64,000 nt of DNA from Elymus sibiricus (GCA_039707655.1 CM077666.1:392975886-393039885), one strand, 5' to 3'. Shown: positions 10,386 through 23,035, counted from the stretch's first letter. Notes: a model not told the origin generated them from the letters alone. Numbers and translations are program-made.

Positions 10386-11372
10386 ATGGTTGAAGAACCA
10401 CCCAAAATCTTTCATACTGCTGAAGCTTTCTACTTGGATCATCTTCGATCCCTTTGTGCTTGTGCTGAAAACCTAACTAGCTTAGTTGAGGGGAAATCAT
10501 TAGATGAGCATGCTTATTTTGTGCGACACCGCTTGTCTCAAAAAGGGAAACTCTTAAGGTATCAAATTAATTGTTTGCAATGCTATGCTTGAAATTTATG
10601 CGAAATATATGATTTTACATGTTGTTCTGAAGACCCTAAAAAACACCTTCCCTACCAATGTGAGTTTAATGATAGTGGAATCTTATCTTCTTATGCCAAA
10701 GGTGTTTATAAAATTGAAGAATTTGTTTCCTTTAAGGGTGCCTATAAAATTGCTTCTTTGATTGAAAAGTATGATGCTACTCTTTACAAATCTAAAAATT
10801 TTGCGATACTTAAATATTGCTATGAAAACTATGCTTCTAATGCTTATGTTAAAGAATATATTGAGGATGCCTCTGCTGTCCAAAAGGAGACTAATATTTT
10901 GCAGGAGTCTATGGAAGAAGAAACTGATGAAACTGTGAGCTCATTAGATGAAAAAGATGAGGAGGAGAGCGAAGAACAAAAGGAGGAAGAGCGGATTGAT
11001 CACCCGTGCCCACCTTCTGATGAGAGTAACTCTTTGAATCGTACATTGTTTAATTTCCCTTTGTGCTTACCGAAGGATGAATGCTATGATAATTGCTATG
11101 ATCCCCTGGATTCATTTGAAATATCCCTTTTTGATGAAATTGATGCTTGCTATGCTTGTGGCCATGATGCCAATATGAATGATGCTTATGAATATGAACT
11201 TGCTATAGTTCCTTATGTTAAAAATGAAATTGTTGCTATTGCACCCACACAAGATAGTCCTATTATCTTTTTGAATTCTCCCAACTACACTATATCGGAG
11301 AAGTTTGCGCTTATTAAGGATTATATTGATGGGTTGTGTTTTACTATTACACATGATGATTTTGTTGGATAA
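10386..11372 (+). pseudogene. Acidic ORF of non-autonomous Gypsy, one stop
   Basis: One frame is open for 329 codons apart from a TGA at 10590-10592 (codon 69). The N-terminal part is predicted helical. The middle is strongly acidic (a run rich in Glu and Asp at about codons 170-205) and the C-terminal part has several Cys/Asp-rich stretches around CYDNCYDPLDSFEISLFDE. I see no gag zinc knuckle, protease or RT motif. It begins about 170 bp after the LTR, where gag would be expected, so a gag-derived or element-specific accessory protein is possible. The single-stop state suggests recent decay. Confidence 0.55.
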
Positions 11373-12654
11373 AATATGCATGTGCTTGCTGCTCCTACTT
11401 GCAATTATTATGAGAGAGGAACTACATCTCCACCTTTCTATGTTTCCAATACGATAAAATTGCAAGAAACTGTTTACACTATGCATTGGCCCTTACTTGA
11501 TGTGCATGAATTGTTCTTTTATGACATGCCGATGCATAGGAAGAGAGTTAGACCCCGTTGTTCCATGATATATGTTTCTTTGTGCTCACTACTAAATTAT
11601 AAATCATTGTTAATTAAAATTGGCTTTGATATACCTTGGGATCCGGGTGGATCAATTACTTGAGCACTATATGCCTAGCTTAATGGCTTTAAAGAAAGCG
11701 CTGCCTGGGAGACAACCCGGAAGTTTTAGAGAGTCATTTTCTTCTGTTTTGTTCTTTTAAAAAGTTTAAAAACAAAAAATATAGAGGGAAACCTAAAAAC
11801 AGATGAGCAATGTGGAAGTGGGGGCTAGCCTTGAACTTTGTTCATGCCCATGGAAACTTTGTGAATCTTATTACAAAAACTTTAAAAAAATTATCCCCTT
11901 GTACAAATCCATTGTATTATAAAAATAATGTGCCAAGATTTACCTTTAGGGTGTTTAAATTGCTTGTTTGGTGTGTGCAGTGCAAAAACAGAAACTTTTG
12001 CTGTTGTATTTGAATTTACATATTTTACTGGAATATGCAAAAATTCTGAAATTTTTACACAGTACTGATATGCAATTTTTTTTATTTTTTCCTATTTTTT
12101 CAGAATTTTGGGAGTTACAGAAGTATATGTTTCATCTGCATCTTTACAGACTGTCCTGTTTTCACAGTTTGCTGTTATAGTTTCTTTATTTGCTTATGTT
12201 TGAAATCTTCTTGAGCCCCATTGACTTGGGAGCCAGAGAATTGTGATAGCATACAGTGGGTAATGTTTGATTATTATTATACAATAATGTTACAGCAGGA
12301 CATGATGGGATTTGATGTTATATGTACTAACCCCTCTAACGAAAAAAGTTCGGTTAAGTTTTGTGTGGATGAAGTGTTCGAAGATCGAGGAGGTGTCGAT
12401 ATGAGAAGAATAAGGAGAGGCAAGATTTCAAGCTTGGGGATGCCCAAGGCACCCCAAGTAAATATTCAAGGAGACTCAAGCGTCTAAGCTTGGGGATGCC
12501 CCGGAATGCGGGCATCCCATCTTTCTTCCTCAACAATTATCGGTATGTCTCTGTTTTTGTTTTGTTCACATGATATGCATAAATTCTTGGAGCGTCGTGT
12601 GCTTTTTCTTTTTCTTTTAGTAATGCACTAGTATGAGGTAGTCCTTGGTTGATT
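11373..12654 (+). other. Non-coding internal region of the element
   Basis: AT-rich DNA with only short chance ORFs. It contains GCGCTGCCTGGGAGACAACC near 11699 and two copies of AGCTTGGGGATGCCC near 12431 and 12485. The second motif resembles the PPT at 14681, so these could be old internal priming tracts. Confidence 0.5.
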
Positions 12655-12860
12655 TATAGAATGCTTCATGCACTTCACTTATATCTTTTGAGTATGGTTT
12701 TATAGAATGCTTCATGTTCTTCACTTATATCATTTGAAGTTTGGATGCTTGTTTCTCTACATAGGAAAACCGTTATTTGTAGAATGCTCTTTTGCTTCAC
12801 TTATATTTATTAGAGCGTGGTCTTTTGTAGAAAGAATTAAAACTCACATGCTTCACTTAT
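12655..12860 (+). repeat. Imperfect tandem repeats, four units
   Basis: Four units of about 45-65 bp share TAGAATGCT and CTTCACTTATAT followed by a TTTGAG or TTTAGAG end. They are element-internal and non-coding. From 12860 to 13815 nothing else is recognisable. Confidence 0.6.
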
Positions 12861-13814
12861 ATCTATTTAGAGAGTTAACAGGAATTGGACATTCACAAGG
12901 TTAGTCATAAAATCCTACATAAAACTTGTAGATCACCGAATATGATATGTTTGATTCCTTGTAATAGTTTTGCGATATTGAGGTGGTAATATTGGGGCAT
13001 GCTAGTAAAATAATTAAAGCTGATTATTAATAATGGTGTTAAGGGAAGTAAGTCTTTACACAAGTAAATCTTCATGCATGTAAAGTGGTGGCCATTGACA
13101 TTAGGAGTGAGGTCGGAGCATATTTGTATCAACGATTGATCCTTATGAGTGGCGATCGGGAACGAGCGATGGTATTTTCCTACCAATCTATCCCCCTAGG
13201 AGCATGCGAGTAGTACTTTGCTTCGAGGGCAAGTAGGCTTTACAATAAGTATGGGAGTTCTTTATGACAAATGCGAGTCCATGGATTATACGCACTCTCA
13301 TCCTTTCGCATATTGCTAGCCTCTCCGGTACCATGCATTGCCCTTTCTCACCTCGAGACTTGGTGCATACTTAGCTGGTGCATCCAAACCCCGTGATATG
13401 ATACACTCTATCACACATAAGCCTCCTTATATCTTCCTCAAAACAGCCACCATACCTACCTATTATGGCATTTCCATAGCCATTCCGAGATATATTGCCA
13501 TGCAACTTCCATCATCATCATATACATGACTTGAGCATTCATTGTCATATTGCTTTGCATGATCGTAAGATAGCTAGCATGATATTTTCATGGCTTGTCC
13601 GTTTTTTGATATCTTTGCTACGCTAGATCATTGCACATCCTGGAACACTGCCAGAGGCATTCATATAGAGTCATCTTGTGTAGTTTTTATCGAGTTGTAA
13701 TATCGAGTTGTAAGTAAATAAAAGTGTGATGATTATCATTATTAGAGCATTGTCCCAGTGAGGAAAGGATGATGGAGACCATGACTCCCCCACAAGTCGG
13801 GATGAGACTCCGGA

Positions 13815-13915
13815 CTAAAAAAAGAGAGAGAGGGAGAGAGAGAAAAAGAGGCCAAAAAGAGCCCATAAAAAAAGAGAAAAAAATTAAAAAATGAGAAAAA
13901 AGAGAAGGAGCAATG
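13815..13915 (+). repeat. Purine-rich low-complexity tract
   Basis: About 100 bp consist almost only of A and G (runs of GAGA and AAAAAAGAGAAAA), interrupted by GCCC words. It lies in the internal region about 0.8 kb before the PPT. From 13916 to 14680 the sequence is non-coding and otherwise unremarkable. Confidence 0.7.
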
Positions 13916-14692
13916 TTACTATCCTTTTACCACACTTGTGCTTCAGAATAGCACCATGTTCTTCATATAGAGAGTCTCCTGAGTTATCACTTTCATATAC
14001 TAGTGGGAAATTTTCATTATAGAACTTGGCTTGTATATTCCGATGATGGGCTTCCTCAAATACCCGAGGTCTTCATGAGCAAGCAAGTTAGATGCACACC
14101 CACTTAGTTTCCGTTGAGCTTTCATACACTTATAGCTCTTAGTGCATTCGTTTCATGGCAATCCCTACTCCTCGCATTGATATCGATCGATGAGCATCTC
14201 CATAGCCCGTTGATCTGCCGAACTGATGCGAGACTTTCTTCCTTTTTGACTTCCCTTATTGATCTCTATCACCACATTCTATTCCACCCATAGTGCTATA
14301 TCCATGGCTCACGCTCATGTATTGCGTGAGGTTGAAAATGCTAAAGCGCGTTAAAAAGTATGATCCAATTGCTTGGCTTGTCATCGGGGTATTCTTGATT
14401 TGATATATCTATGCAGGGATGAACGAGTGTGTCATGCTTACCACAACTAAGTGTATAGAGGTTGTTTCCTTTAGCTCCATTATTATGAAAGGCAATGATG
14501 AATTACATGCATGTTTTGTATTATTGTTTCAATATCAAATTGATAGACTATTGCCATGAATCACTTGTATCTTAATATTCATGCCATGATTAGATTACAT
14601 GATCAAGATTATGCTAGGTATCATTCCACATAAAAAATTATCCTTTTATCATTTACCTACTCGAGAACGAGCAGGAATTAAGCTTGGGGATG

Positions 14693-15399
14693 TGGATACG
14701 TCTCCGTCGTATCTATAATTTTTTTATTGTTTCATGCCATTATCCTACAATTTCCACATACTTTTGGCAACATTTTATATGATTTCTTGGACTAACATAT
14801 TGATCCAGTGCCCAGTGCCAGTTCCTGTTTGTTGCATGTTTTTTGTTTTGCGGAAAATCCATATCAAACGAAGTCCAAACGTGATAAAAAATTTACGGAG
14901 ATTTTTTTGGAATATATGTGATTTTTAGGAAAAAGAATCAACGCGAGACGATGCTCGAGGGAGCCACAAGCTCAGACGGCGTGCCCCCTACCCCAGGGCG
15001 CGCCGTGTGAGCTTGTGACTCCTCTGTAAGTCGGTTGGGGCCCTTCTTTCGCCACAAGAAAGATAATATCCAGAAAAAATGTGTTAAAATTTCAGCCCAA
15101 TCGGAGTTACGGATCTCCGAGAATATAAGAAACAGTGAAGGGCCAGAAAACAGAAGCGCGAAATAGAAGAGAACAGAGAGAGAGATCCAATCTCGGAGGG
15201 GCTCCTGCCCTCTGGGAGCCATGGCGGCCAAGGACAAGAGGGGAAACCCTCCTCCCATCTAGGGGGGAGGCCAAGCAAGAAGAAGAAGGAGGGGGGCCCT
15301 CTCCCGCTCTCTCCCGGAGGCGCCGGAACGTCACCGGGGGAAACATCGTGTGATGGCGATCTACTCCAACAACTCCGCTATCTTCATCAACACCTTCAT
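14693..15399 (+). repeat. 3' LTR of non-autonomous Gypsy, first piece
   Basis: It begins TGGATACGTCTCCGTCG, with one extra G compared with the 5' LTR, directly after the PPT. It follows the 5' LTR up to TTCATCAACACC and is then broken by the solo LTR at 15400. The sequence resumes at 24966. Confidence 0.8.
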
Positions 15400-16160
15400 T
15401 GATACATCCAATTTGCATCATGCTTTCTTATTGATAATTATTATGTTTTTGATCAATATTTCACTTTCTGGTACAATTGTTATGCCTTTTCTCTCTTATT
15501 TCGCAAGATTCACATGAAGAGGGAGAATGCCGGCAGCTGGAATTCCGGACCTGAAAGGGGTGAAACAGAGATAGCTATTCTGCACAACTCCAAATGACCT
15601 GAAAATTTACGGAGAATTATTTTAGAATATATAAAAATACTGGCAAAAGAATCAACAGAAGGGGGCCCACCAGGAAGCCACAAGCCTGGGGGCGCGCCCC
15701 CTGGCATGTGGGGCCCCTGGCAGGCCTCTGGCCCCCTCTGAAAGCACATTTTCTCCCTTGCTGGTTTTGGTAATTTATGACAACATACATGTTGTTGGAC
15801 TAATGCTTTTATCTAGTGAATTTTAGACAAGTTTAACAATGGCGTGGCGTGGACAAGAGGATGTGGAACCCCCTCAAAATGCTAAGGACAAGGATTGGCA
15901 AAAGATCAAGACTCTACATTTTTGGTTTAGTGATCCAAGATCACATTGAGTCCATAGGAAAGCCAATACTATTAAAAGGGGATGAGGTGTTTCTTAATGG
16001 TCTTTTTGCTCAAGTGCTTAGTGACAGTATTCCTAAACCCTCAACCACTCTCTCTACCCAAATATGTCCTAAACCTAAAGTCCAACTCGGCCCCACCAAA
16101 ATTTCCAATCCGGCCCCACCGAGTTCATCCAAGACTTAGCCACTGCCAAAACCCTAAGAA

Positions 16161-16474
16161 ATCGGATCCACCGAAATGGATCTCGGTCCCACCGAGATGG
16201 CCTTGCCAACTCTCTGTAATCGGTTGCATTCACTTCGGTCTCACCGAGTTATGCATATCGGTCTCACCGAGATGGCTTGCCAACTCTCTGTTGCCTTATT
16301 GCTTCACTTCGGTCCTACTGAGTTGATGCAATCGGTGCCACCGAGTTGAGGATTGCCCTAAGCCATTGCACTTCGGTCCATCCGAGTTGTTCGTATTGGT
16401 CCCACCAAGATTCCTAAAGTTCATATCTTTTACACAGTTCAGTGCTACCGAGATGATCGTTTCGGTGCCACCGA
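16161..16474. repeat. Cluster of TCGGT-ACCGA palindromes in U3
   Basis: About ten copies of the interrupted palindrome TCGGTNNCACCGA lie here, for example at 16235-16247, 16258-16270, 16332-16344 and 16462-16474, just upstream of the TATA box. They occur at irregular spacing of 20-50 bp. The 3' LTR has the same array at 23458-23771. They could be protein-binding sites. Two more lie in the internal region at 22138-22150 and 22162-22174. Confidence 0.8.
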
Positions 16475-16516
16475 GTTGGGTCAAAAGTATGTAACGGTTG
16501 AATTTTGTGTGGAGGC

Positions 16517-16524
16517 TATATATA
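16517..16524 (+). promoter_or_regulatory. Copia LTR TATA box
   Basis: TATATATA is preceded by GGAGGC and followed by CCCCTCCACCCC. It is duplicated at 23814-23821 in the 3' LTR. Confidence 0.65.
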
Positions 16525-17338
16525 CCCCTCCACCCCATCCTTCTCAGTAAGGAGAGCCATCAGAACGTGCCTACACTTCCACCATTCATTTTCTGAGAGA
16601 GAACCACCTACTCATGTGTTGAGATCAAGATATTCCATTCCTACCATTTGAACCTTGATCTCTAGCCTTTCCCAAGTTGCTTTCCACTCAAATTCTTCTT
16701 CCACCATAGCCAAATCTGTGAGGAGTGTTTGAGTGCAGGGAAGACTATCATTTGAAGCACAAGAGCAAGGAGTTCATCAACAACACACTGTCTATTACCT
16801 TTTGGAGAGTGGTGTCTCCTAGATTGGTTAGGTGTCACTTGGGAGCCTCCAACCTGATGTGGAGTTGAACCAAGCAGTTTGTAAGGGCAAGGAGATCGCC
16901 TACTTCGTGAAGATCTACCCCGAGTGAGGCTAGTCCTTCGTGGACGTAAGCCATGGTGGAATAGACAAGGTTGCTTCTTCATGGACCCTTCGTGGGTGGA
17001 GCCCTCCGTGGACTCGCGCAGCCATTACCCTTCGTGGGTTGAAGTCTCCATCAACGTGGACGTACGATAGCACCACCTATCGGAACCACGCCAAAAACCA
17101 CCGTGTCTTCATTGCGTTTGATCTTCCATACTCTACCCCTTTACTTTTCGTACTATTGCATGCTTTACTATTTCAGCTGCTCAATCTCTAGATATGCATG
17201 TGTAGAAAGTATTGGAGTGATCTTAACTTGTGCCAAAATCTGCCTAAATTCCAAGAGAAATTAAAAACTGCACCTTTGGCTGGTTAGGAGTCTATTCACC
17301 CCCCCCCCCCTCTAGACATATCTCCTCGATCCTACAAT

Positions 17339-17350
17339 TGGTATCAGAGC
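17339..17350 (+). promoter_or_regulatory. Primer-binding site (initiator Met tRNA)
   Basis: TGGTATCAGAGC lies two bases after the LTR end and is the classical Copia PBS complementary to the 3' end of initiator tRNA-Met. Confidence 0.9.
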
Positions 17351-17391
17351 TTTGGTCTCCATTGCTTTGGTTTCATCACCATTGGAGGGAG

Positions 17392-20300
17392 ATGGATATG
17401 TCTACGTTCGGGAGTATTAGACGTAGAGTGCCTATTCTCAATGGGGAGTATTACAACTTTTGGAGGGATGAAATGCTTGATATCTTTGATGAGTTTAACA
17501 TGAGCAAGTATATTCATAATCCTTATGTGCCCCCTATTGATCCCTTGCATCCTACTCATGAAGAGGAAATTGACATGCTTCATAATCTTAGAACCGTCAA
17601 TCTTATCATTAGAGGATTACCTAAGATTGTGCTTGGTTGTATGCGAAACTTTGCATGTGCTTATACTCTATGGCATGATTTAGAAAAGCGATATCCCGAT
17701 TATTCTCTAAAGAGTCTTGATAAGATTCTTCATAAGGTTGTTGTTTTTCACAAGATGAGTCCTAATGATCCTAAGTTTGATGATTGCTTGTTTGAGCTTC
17801 GTGATCTCATGCGTGCCAAAGGAGATGTTAGAACTATTAGCAATATTATCATGGAAACTGTTAGAATTCATAAACTTGAACATTGTCATGATCATGAAAC
17901 TAATGAATCTGTTAATCACATGCATGATGATGATGATGTTGAGCACGGCTATTATAATGAAGACGAAGACTTTGATATTGAATTTGAGAAGACCATGAGG
18001 AATCTCAGCCTTATGGCAAATCTTCGAGATTATATGGTGGGAGGAAAAGAGTGGATTCTTGACAGCGGTTGTACCGATCACATGACCGGAGATAGAGACA
18101 TGTTTCGTGAGGTTACTAAAAATGATGGTCCACGCAAGTATGTGACTTTTGGAGACAACTCCAAGGGTAAGGTACTTGGCCTTGGTAAGGTGGCCATATC
18201 CAATGATAGCTCCATACAAAATGTTATGCTTGTTGAATCTGTTGGTTACAATCTTCTTTCCGTATCTAGACTAACCGATTTTGGTTTTAATGTTCTATTT
18301 ACCAAAGTAGATTGCCAAGTGTTTCGCCAAGATAATCATAATATAGTCTTTACCGGCATTCGTAGAGGTGATCTATACATTGTTGATTTCACTAAGAGAG
18401 CCCAACCTCGTACATGTTTAATTGCAAAATCTTCTAAAGGTTGGTTATGGCATAGAATACTTGGACATGTTGGTGGTATACGTAACCTTGATAAACTTGT
18501 TAAAGGAGATCACATTCTTGGAGTGAAAGATGTTATATTTGACAAAGATCGACTTTGTAGTGCTTGCCAAGCAGGAAAACAGGTTGGAGGAAGCCATCCC
18601 GTAAAGAACATTATGACCACGAGGAGACCACTCGAGCTACTTCATATGGATCTGTTTGGTCCCAACGCCTATAAGAGTCTTGGTGGTAACTCTTTCGGTT
18701 TAGTCATTGTTGATGATTTTTCCAGATTCACGTGGGTGTTCTTTCTTGATGACAAATCGCAGGTACAAAAGATCTTCAAGAACTTCGCAAGAAAGTCTCA
18801 AAATCAATTTGAAGTAAAGATCAAGAAGGTTCGGAGTGACAACAGAACGGAGTTCAAGAACGCCAATGTGGACACCTTTCTTGATGAGGAGGGTATTTCA
18901 CATGAGTTCTCGGCTACGTACACACCTCAACAAAATGGAGTTGTTGAGAGGAAGAACCGTACACTTATTGAGATGGCAAGAATAATGCTTGATGAATATA
19001 AGACACCAAGACATTTTTGGGCAGAAGCGGTTGAAACAGCTTGTCATGCAACAAACCGACTCTATCTTCACAAGCTTCTTGGTAAAACGGCGTATGAACT
19101 GCTCACCGGTAACAAACCACAAGTTGGATACTTTCGAGTATTTGGCTCAAAATGTTACATTCTTGATAAGCATCGTCATTCAAAATTTGCTCCTAAATCT
19201 CATGAAGGTTTCCTACTTGGTTATGGATCGAACTCTCACACTTACCGTGTCTATAACAACTTCACTCGAAAAGTTGACGAGACGGTAGATGTGAAGTTTG
19301 ATGAGACTAATGGCTCGCAAGTCGAGCAATTGCCACTTGATGTAGGAGATCAAGAACCATCGGAAGCAATCCAAGACTTGCCCATTGGCAAGATTCGCCC
19401 CGTGGAAGTAAAGGAGAGTACCTCGTCTATTCAAGTGGAAGCCCCAACCTCACATCAAGGTGAACGACAAGCTGATATTGAGGCATCCACACTTGGAACA
19501 CGTCAAGACGATGGGAATGAGGAAGTGCAACAAGATGATCCACCTCAACCTCCTTCTCCACCTCCACAAACAAACAACGACAACAACAACGAAGAAGAAG
19601 AAGATGATGATGATGAGGAAGCCTCACCACAACCCAAGAAAAAGCTACCTCGAGTTAGAGCAAGAATCAACAAGGATCATCCCGTCAAACAAATACTTGG
19701 AGATATCCAAACCGGGAGAATTACTCGCTCTAAATCTCGTTTAGCTAACTTTTGTGAGCATTACTCATTTATCTCTAGTGTTGAACCCTTGAAGGTAGAA
19801 GATGCTCTCAAGGACCCCGATTGGGTGAATGCAATGCATGAAGAGCTACACTACTTTGAGAGGAACCAAGTGTGGACATTGGTTGAGAAGCCTAAGAAAG
19901 AGCAAAACATCATTGGAACCAAATGGGTGTTTCGGAATAAGCAAGATGAAGATGGACAAGTTGTACGCAACAAGGCTCGTCTCGTAGCACAAGGTTACAC
20001 ACAAATCGAAGGTATGGACTATGGTGAGACTTATGCCCCCGTTGCAAGACTTGAATCCATTCGCATTTTACTTGCTTATGCCAATCACCATGATATCACT
20101 CTTTACCAAATGGATATTAAAAGTGCCTTCTTAAATGGTGAAATTGAGGAGGAAGTATATGTTAAACAACCTCCCGGCTTTGAGAATCCCAAGAAACCTA
20201 ATCATGTGTACAAACTTCGTAAAGCTCTTTATGGTCTCAAGCAAGCCCCTAGAGCTTGGTACAAATGCTTGACAAAGTTTCTTCTTGAAAAAGGTTTTGA

Positions 20301-21321
20301 AATTGGGAAGATTGATTCAACTTTGTTCACTAAGAGGGTTAATGGAGAATTATTTGTATGCCAAATTTATGTTAATGACATTATCTTTGGATCTACTAAC
20401 CCCTCTTTTAGTGAAAAGTTTGGAAGGTTGATGTCGGAGAAGTTTGAGATGTCTATGATGAGTGAACTCAAATTCTTTCTTGGTTTGCAAATCAAGCAAA
20501 CTAGGGAAGGTACCTTTGTCTCTCAAACAAAGTATACCAAGGACTTATTCAAAAAGTTCAACATGCAAGAAAGTAAAGGTATGAAAACTCCCATGCCAAT
20601 GAGCGGACATCTTGACTTGACCAAGGATGGCAAACCGGTTGATCAAAAGGTTTATCGATCGATGATTGGTTCATTATTATATCTATGTGCCTCCCGACCC
20701 GACATTATGCTAAGTGTGTGCATGTGTGCACGATACCAAGCGGCACCAAAAGAGTGTCACCTTAAGGCGGTGAAAATAATTGTGAGATACTTGATACATA
20801 CACCAAACTTTGGCATATGGTATCCCAAAGGATCTTCTTTCAATCTTGTTGGCTACTCCGATTCGGACTATGCCGGAGACAAGGTTGACAGAAAATCCAC
20901 TTCGGGTACATGTCAATTTCTTGGTAGATCTCTAGTGTCTTGGTCCTCCAAGAAACAAAATTCCGTATCTCTATCTACTGCCGAAGCGGAATACATTGCC
21001 GCGGGATCATGTTGTGCTCAATTACTATGGATGACACAAACTCTTAAAGATTATGGTGTGCATGTGAGACATGTACCATTACTTTGTGACAATGAGAGTG
21101 CTATTAAGATAGCACACAATCCCGTGCAACATTCTTGAACTAAGCATATTGAGGTTCGTCACCATTTCATTCGAGATCATGTTGAGAAAGGTGATATTGA
21201 CCTTAAACATGTTCGTACTGACAAACAATTGGCGGACATCTTTACCAAACCCCTTGATGAGAAAGTGTTTTGTCACTTGAGAAGTGAATTGAACATCATT
21301 GATGCTTCAAACGTAAACTAG
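17392..21321 (+). pseudogene. Copia gag-pol polyprotein, near-intact but inactivated
   Basis: From the ATG at 17392 the frame is open for 1,248 codons to a TGA at 21136-21138. The same frame then continues for 60 codons to TAG at 21319-21321. Order: a short gag-like N-terminal region (1-215), protease with [11 protein letters not shown] (W221), an integrase zinc finger of HHCC type, integrase catalytic D420, D483 and E519 (35 residues between the last two), reverse transcriptase with D908, and RNase H with D1157 and a TAEAEYIA motif. Breaks: gag runs straight into protease with no CCHC knuckle, so an in-frame deletion is likely. SDNGTEF has become SDNRTEF. The RT YVDD box reads YVND (N995). 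The HSRTKHI motif of RNase H is cut by the stop. All three changes fit C-to-T or G-to-A transitions. Confidence 0.9.
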
Positions 21322-23035
21322 AGGTTCATGTGGATGCATACAAGGGCATGAGCATTCTTGACTAATCCATGATATCCTTCATGATCAATTTATATCTTGG
21401 ACATTTTGCTCCCTTGTATGGTATCTAACCTTTTGTAGGTACTTGGACAAGCTTCATGTCACAAGATTGCATCACACTCTTATCTTGAGCAATCTTGTAT
21501 AACCCAAGTATCAACAATTGATGGAGTAACAAGGAACAAGACAACCTAAACATATCCTTTGACAACATTTGAGTTATGCTTCATTCTTGTCATTTTGGAT
21601 ACACATGTTGTTCCTTGCAAATCTAACCCATGTAGGAAGATGAACTACAAATGATAGGATAGCTCCAAACTTCAATTCATGAGCATCCACTTCAAGTTCA
21701 ACTACATGATGGACTTTACCACCAAATACCAATGTAAGTTCTCACATCTTAGAGAAGCTTCACTCAAAGACATGAGCTAAAGCAACTCAACAAGATGTGA
21801 ATACATTGAAATGCTTAAAAGAAAAATGGCAACCCCATTTTGAGCTTAACGACGAGTATGACCTATGATCAAGTGTTTTCACTTGACTCCTAAGTCAAAA
21901 TACTCTAACATAGGTGACCTAGTTGCCGACCCATCTAGATGAAGTTCTCTAGTGTTTCTTCTGCTTGTTCTCTCTTGCTAGAGTGTTTCTTTTGAAAAAA
22001 AAACTTCATCTAGACATTTCTTTGCTTCTTTTTTGTTTCTTCTCTTTTAGCTTGATTCGCAGTTAATTCTTTGCAAATCCTTGTGAGATTTCCTTGCCTA
22101 GTGAGCTGAGTTGACAAAATATTCCATTGCATCAAACTCGATTCCACCGAATTGTCTCAACTCGGTGTCACCGATTTTTACTGCTCTAAGGAATTTTCTG
22201 TCAAATTTTCCCTGAGTTTTTCTGCTCCAGCTCCACTCGATGATTCTTATCCTCTACATGCATCTAGCTGTATTTCTCAAGGACCAAACTCACTTAATCA
22301 ATAACCTTGAAGTCCCTTCTTGGAAATTGATGTCAAAGGGGGAGAGAGGAATACATCAAAGCTTAAGCTTATCTATTCAAAACAAATATGCACCTTACAA
22401 GAGGAGAGAATGTTACATGTTTCTAAGAGGGGAGAAACATGATTAGTCCGTTCTTTGGCTGTTGTTTGAGTTTTCTCACCCTACCTACTCCCAATATCCA
22501 TGTCAGATTCAGGGGGAGAGGAAGTTCTTTAAGGGGAGACAGCTATTTCTTTTGGGGACATGTCTGCGTCAAAGAAGTATTCACCTAGTGATACTCTCTT
22601 CTACATGTCATCCCAATCTTGGTTTCTTGTTGATCTTGTGTCTTTTTCTTGAAGAAATTATCTTGTGTTATCTAACAATGTTTTCTCAAGTGTATTTCTT
22701 CAGGTACTTGATCAAGAACTTCAAGGTAAGTATATGCATCACACTCATGTACATGGTTGACCTCTTGCTAAGTATATATTGTTTGCAAGGAGAAAATCTT
22801 GTACATGTGGATACCCTAATGTCACATATATATATTGCTCTGATGCATATAGCCAAGATACATGTTGCATGTATATTTCCCATAAGATATCATCATGTTA
22901 TGCACATCTTCAGGGGGAGTTCAAGGGAGATCATACATGTTACATGTTTCCTTCAAAGCCTTCATACATTCCTCTGCTAAATCTTTATTTAAAGCTTTGA
23001 TGTATGTTGTCATCAATTACCAAAAAGGGGGAGAT
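21322..23035 (+). other. Copia 3' non-coding region with multiple PPTs
   Basis: 1.7 kb without a convincing ORF. Purine tracts resembling the primer tract occur at 22335-22351, 22399-22410, 22425-22437, 22511-22524, 22531-22542 and 22912-22919. The final tract, AAAAAGGGGGAGA (23022-23034), directly precedes the 3' LTR. Repeated internal PPTs are a known Sirevirus trait. Confidence 0.7.

Larger units (their letters stand above)
15739..17336 (+). repeat. 5' LTR of Copia element
   Basis: It starts TGAAAGCACATTTTCTCCC and ends CTCGATCCTACA. It contains the palindrome cluster at 16161-16474, a TATA box at 16517-16524 and a C-rich tract just before the end. The 3' copy starts TAAAAGC, so its terminal TG has become TA. 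Confidence 0.9.

Noticed and set aside
16161..16474. CRISPR-like array of short repeats
   Set aside because: Units are palindromic words at irregular spacing inside a plant LTR; there are no uniform repeats and spacers, and no cas genes.
17339..17350. tRNA gene fragments at TGGTATCAGAGC and TTGGCGCC sites
   Set aside because: These are short primer-binding sites next to LTR ends; no cloverleaf or polymerase III boxes surround them.
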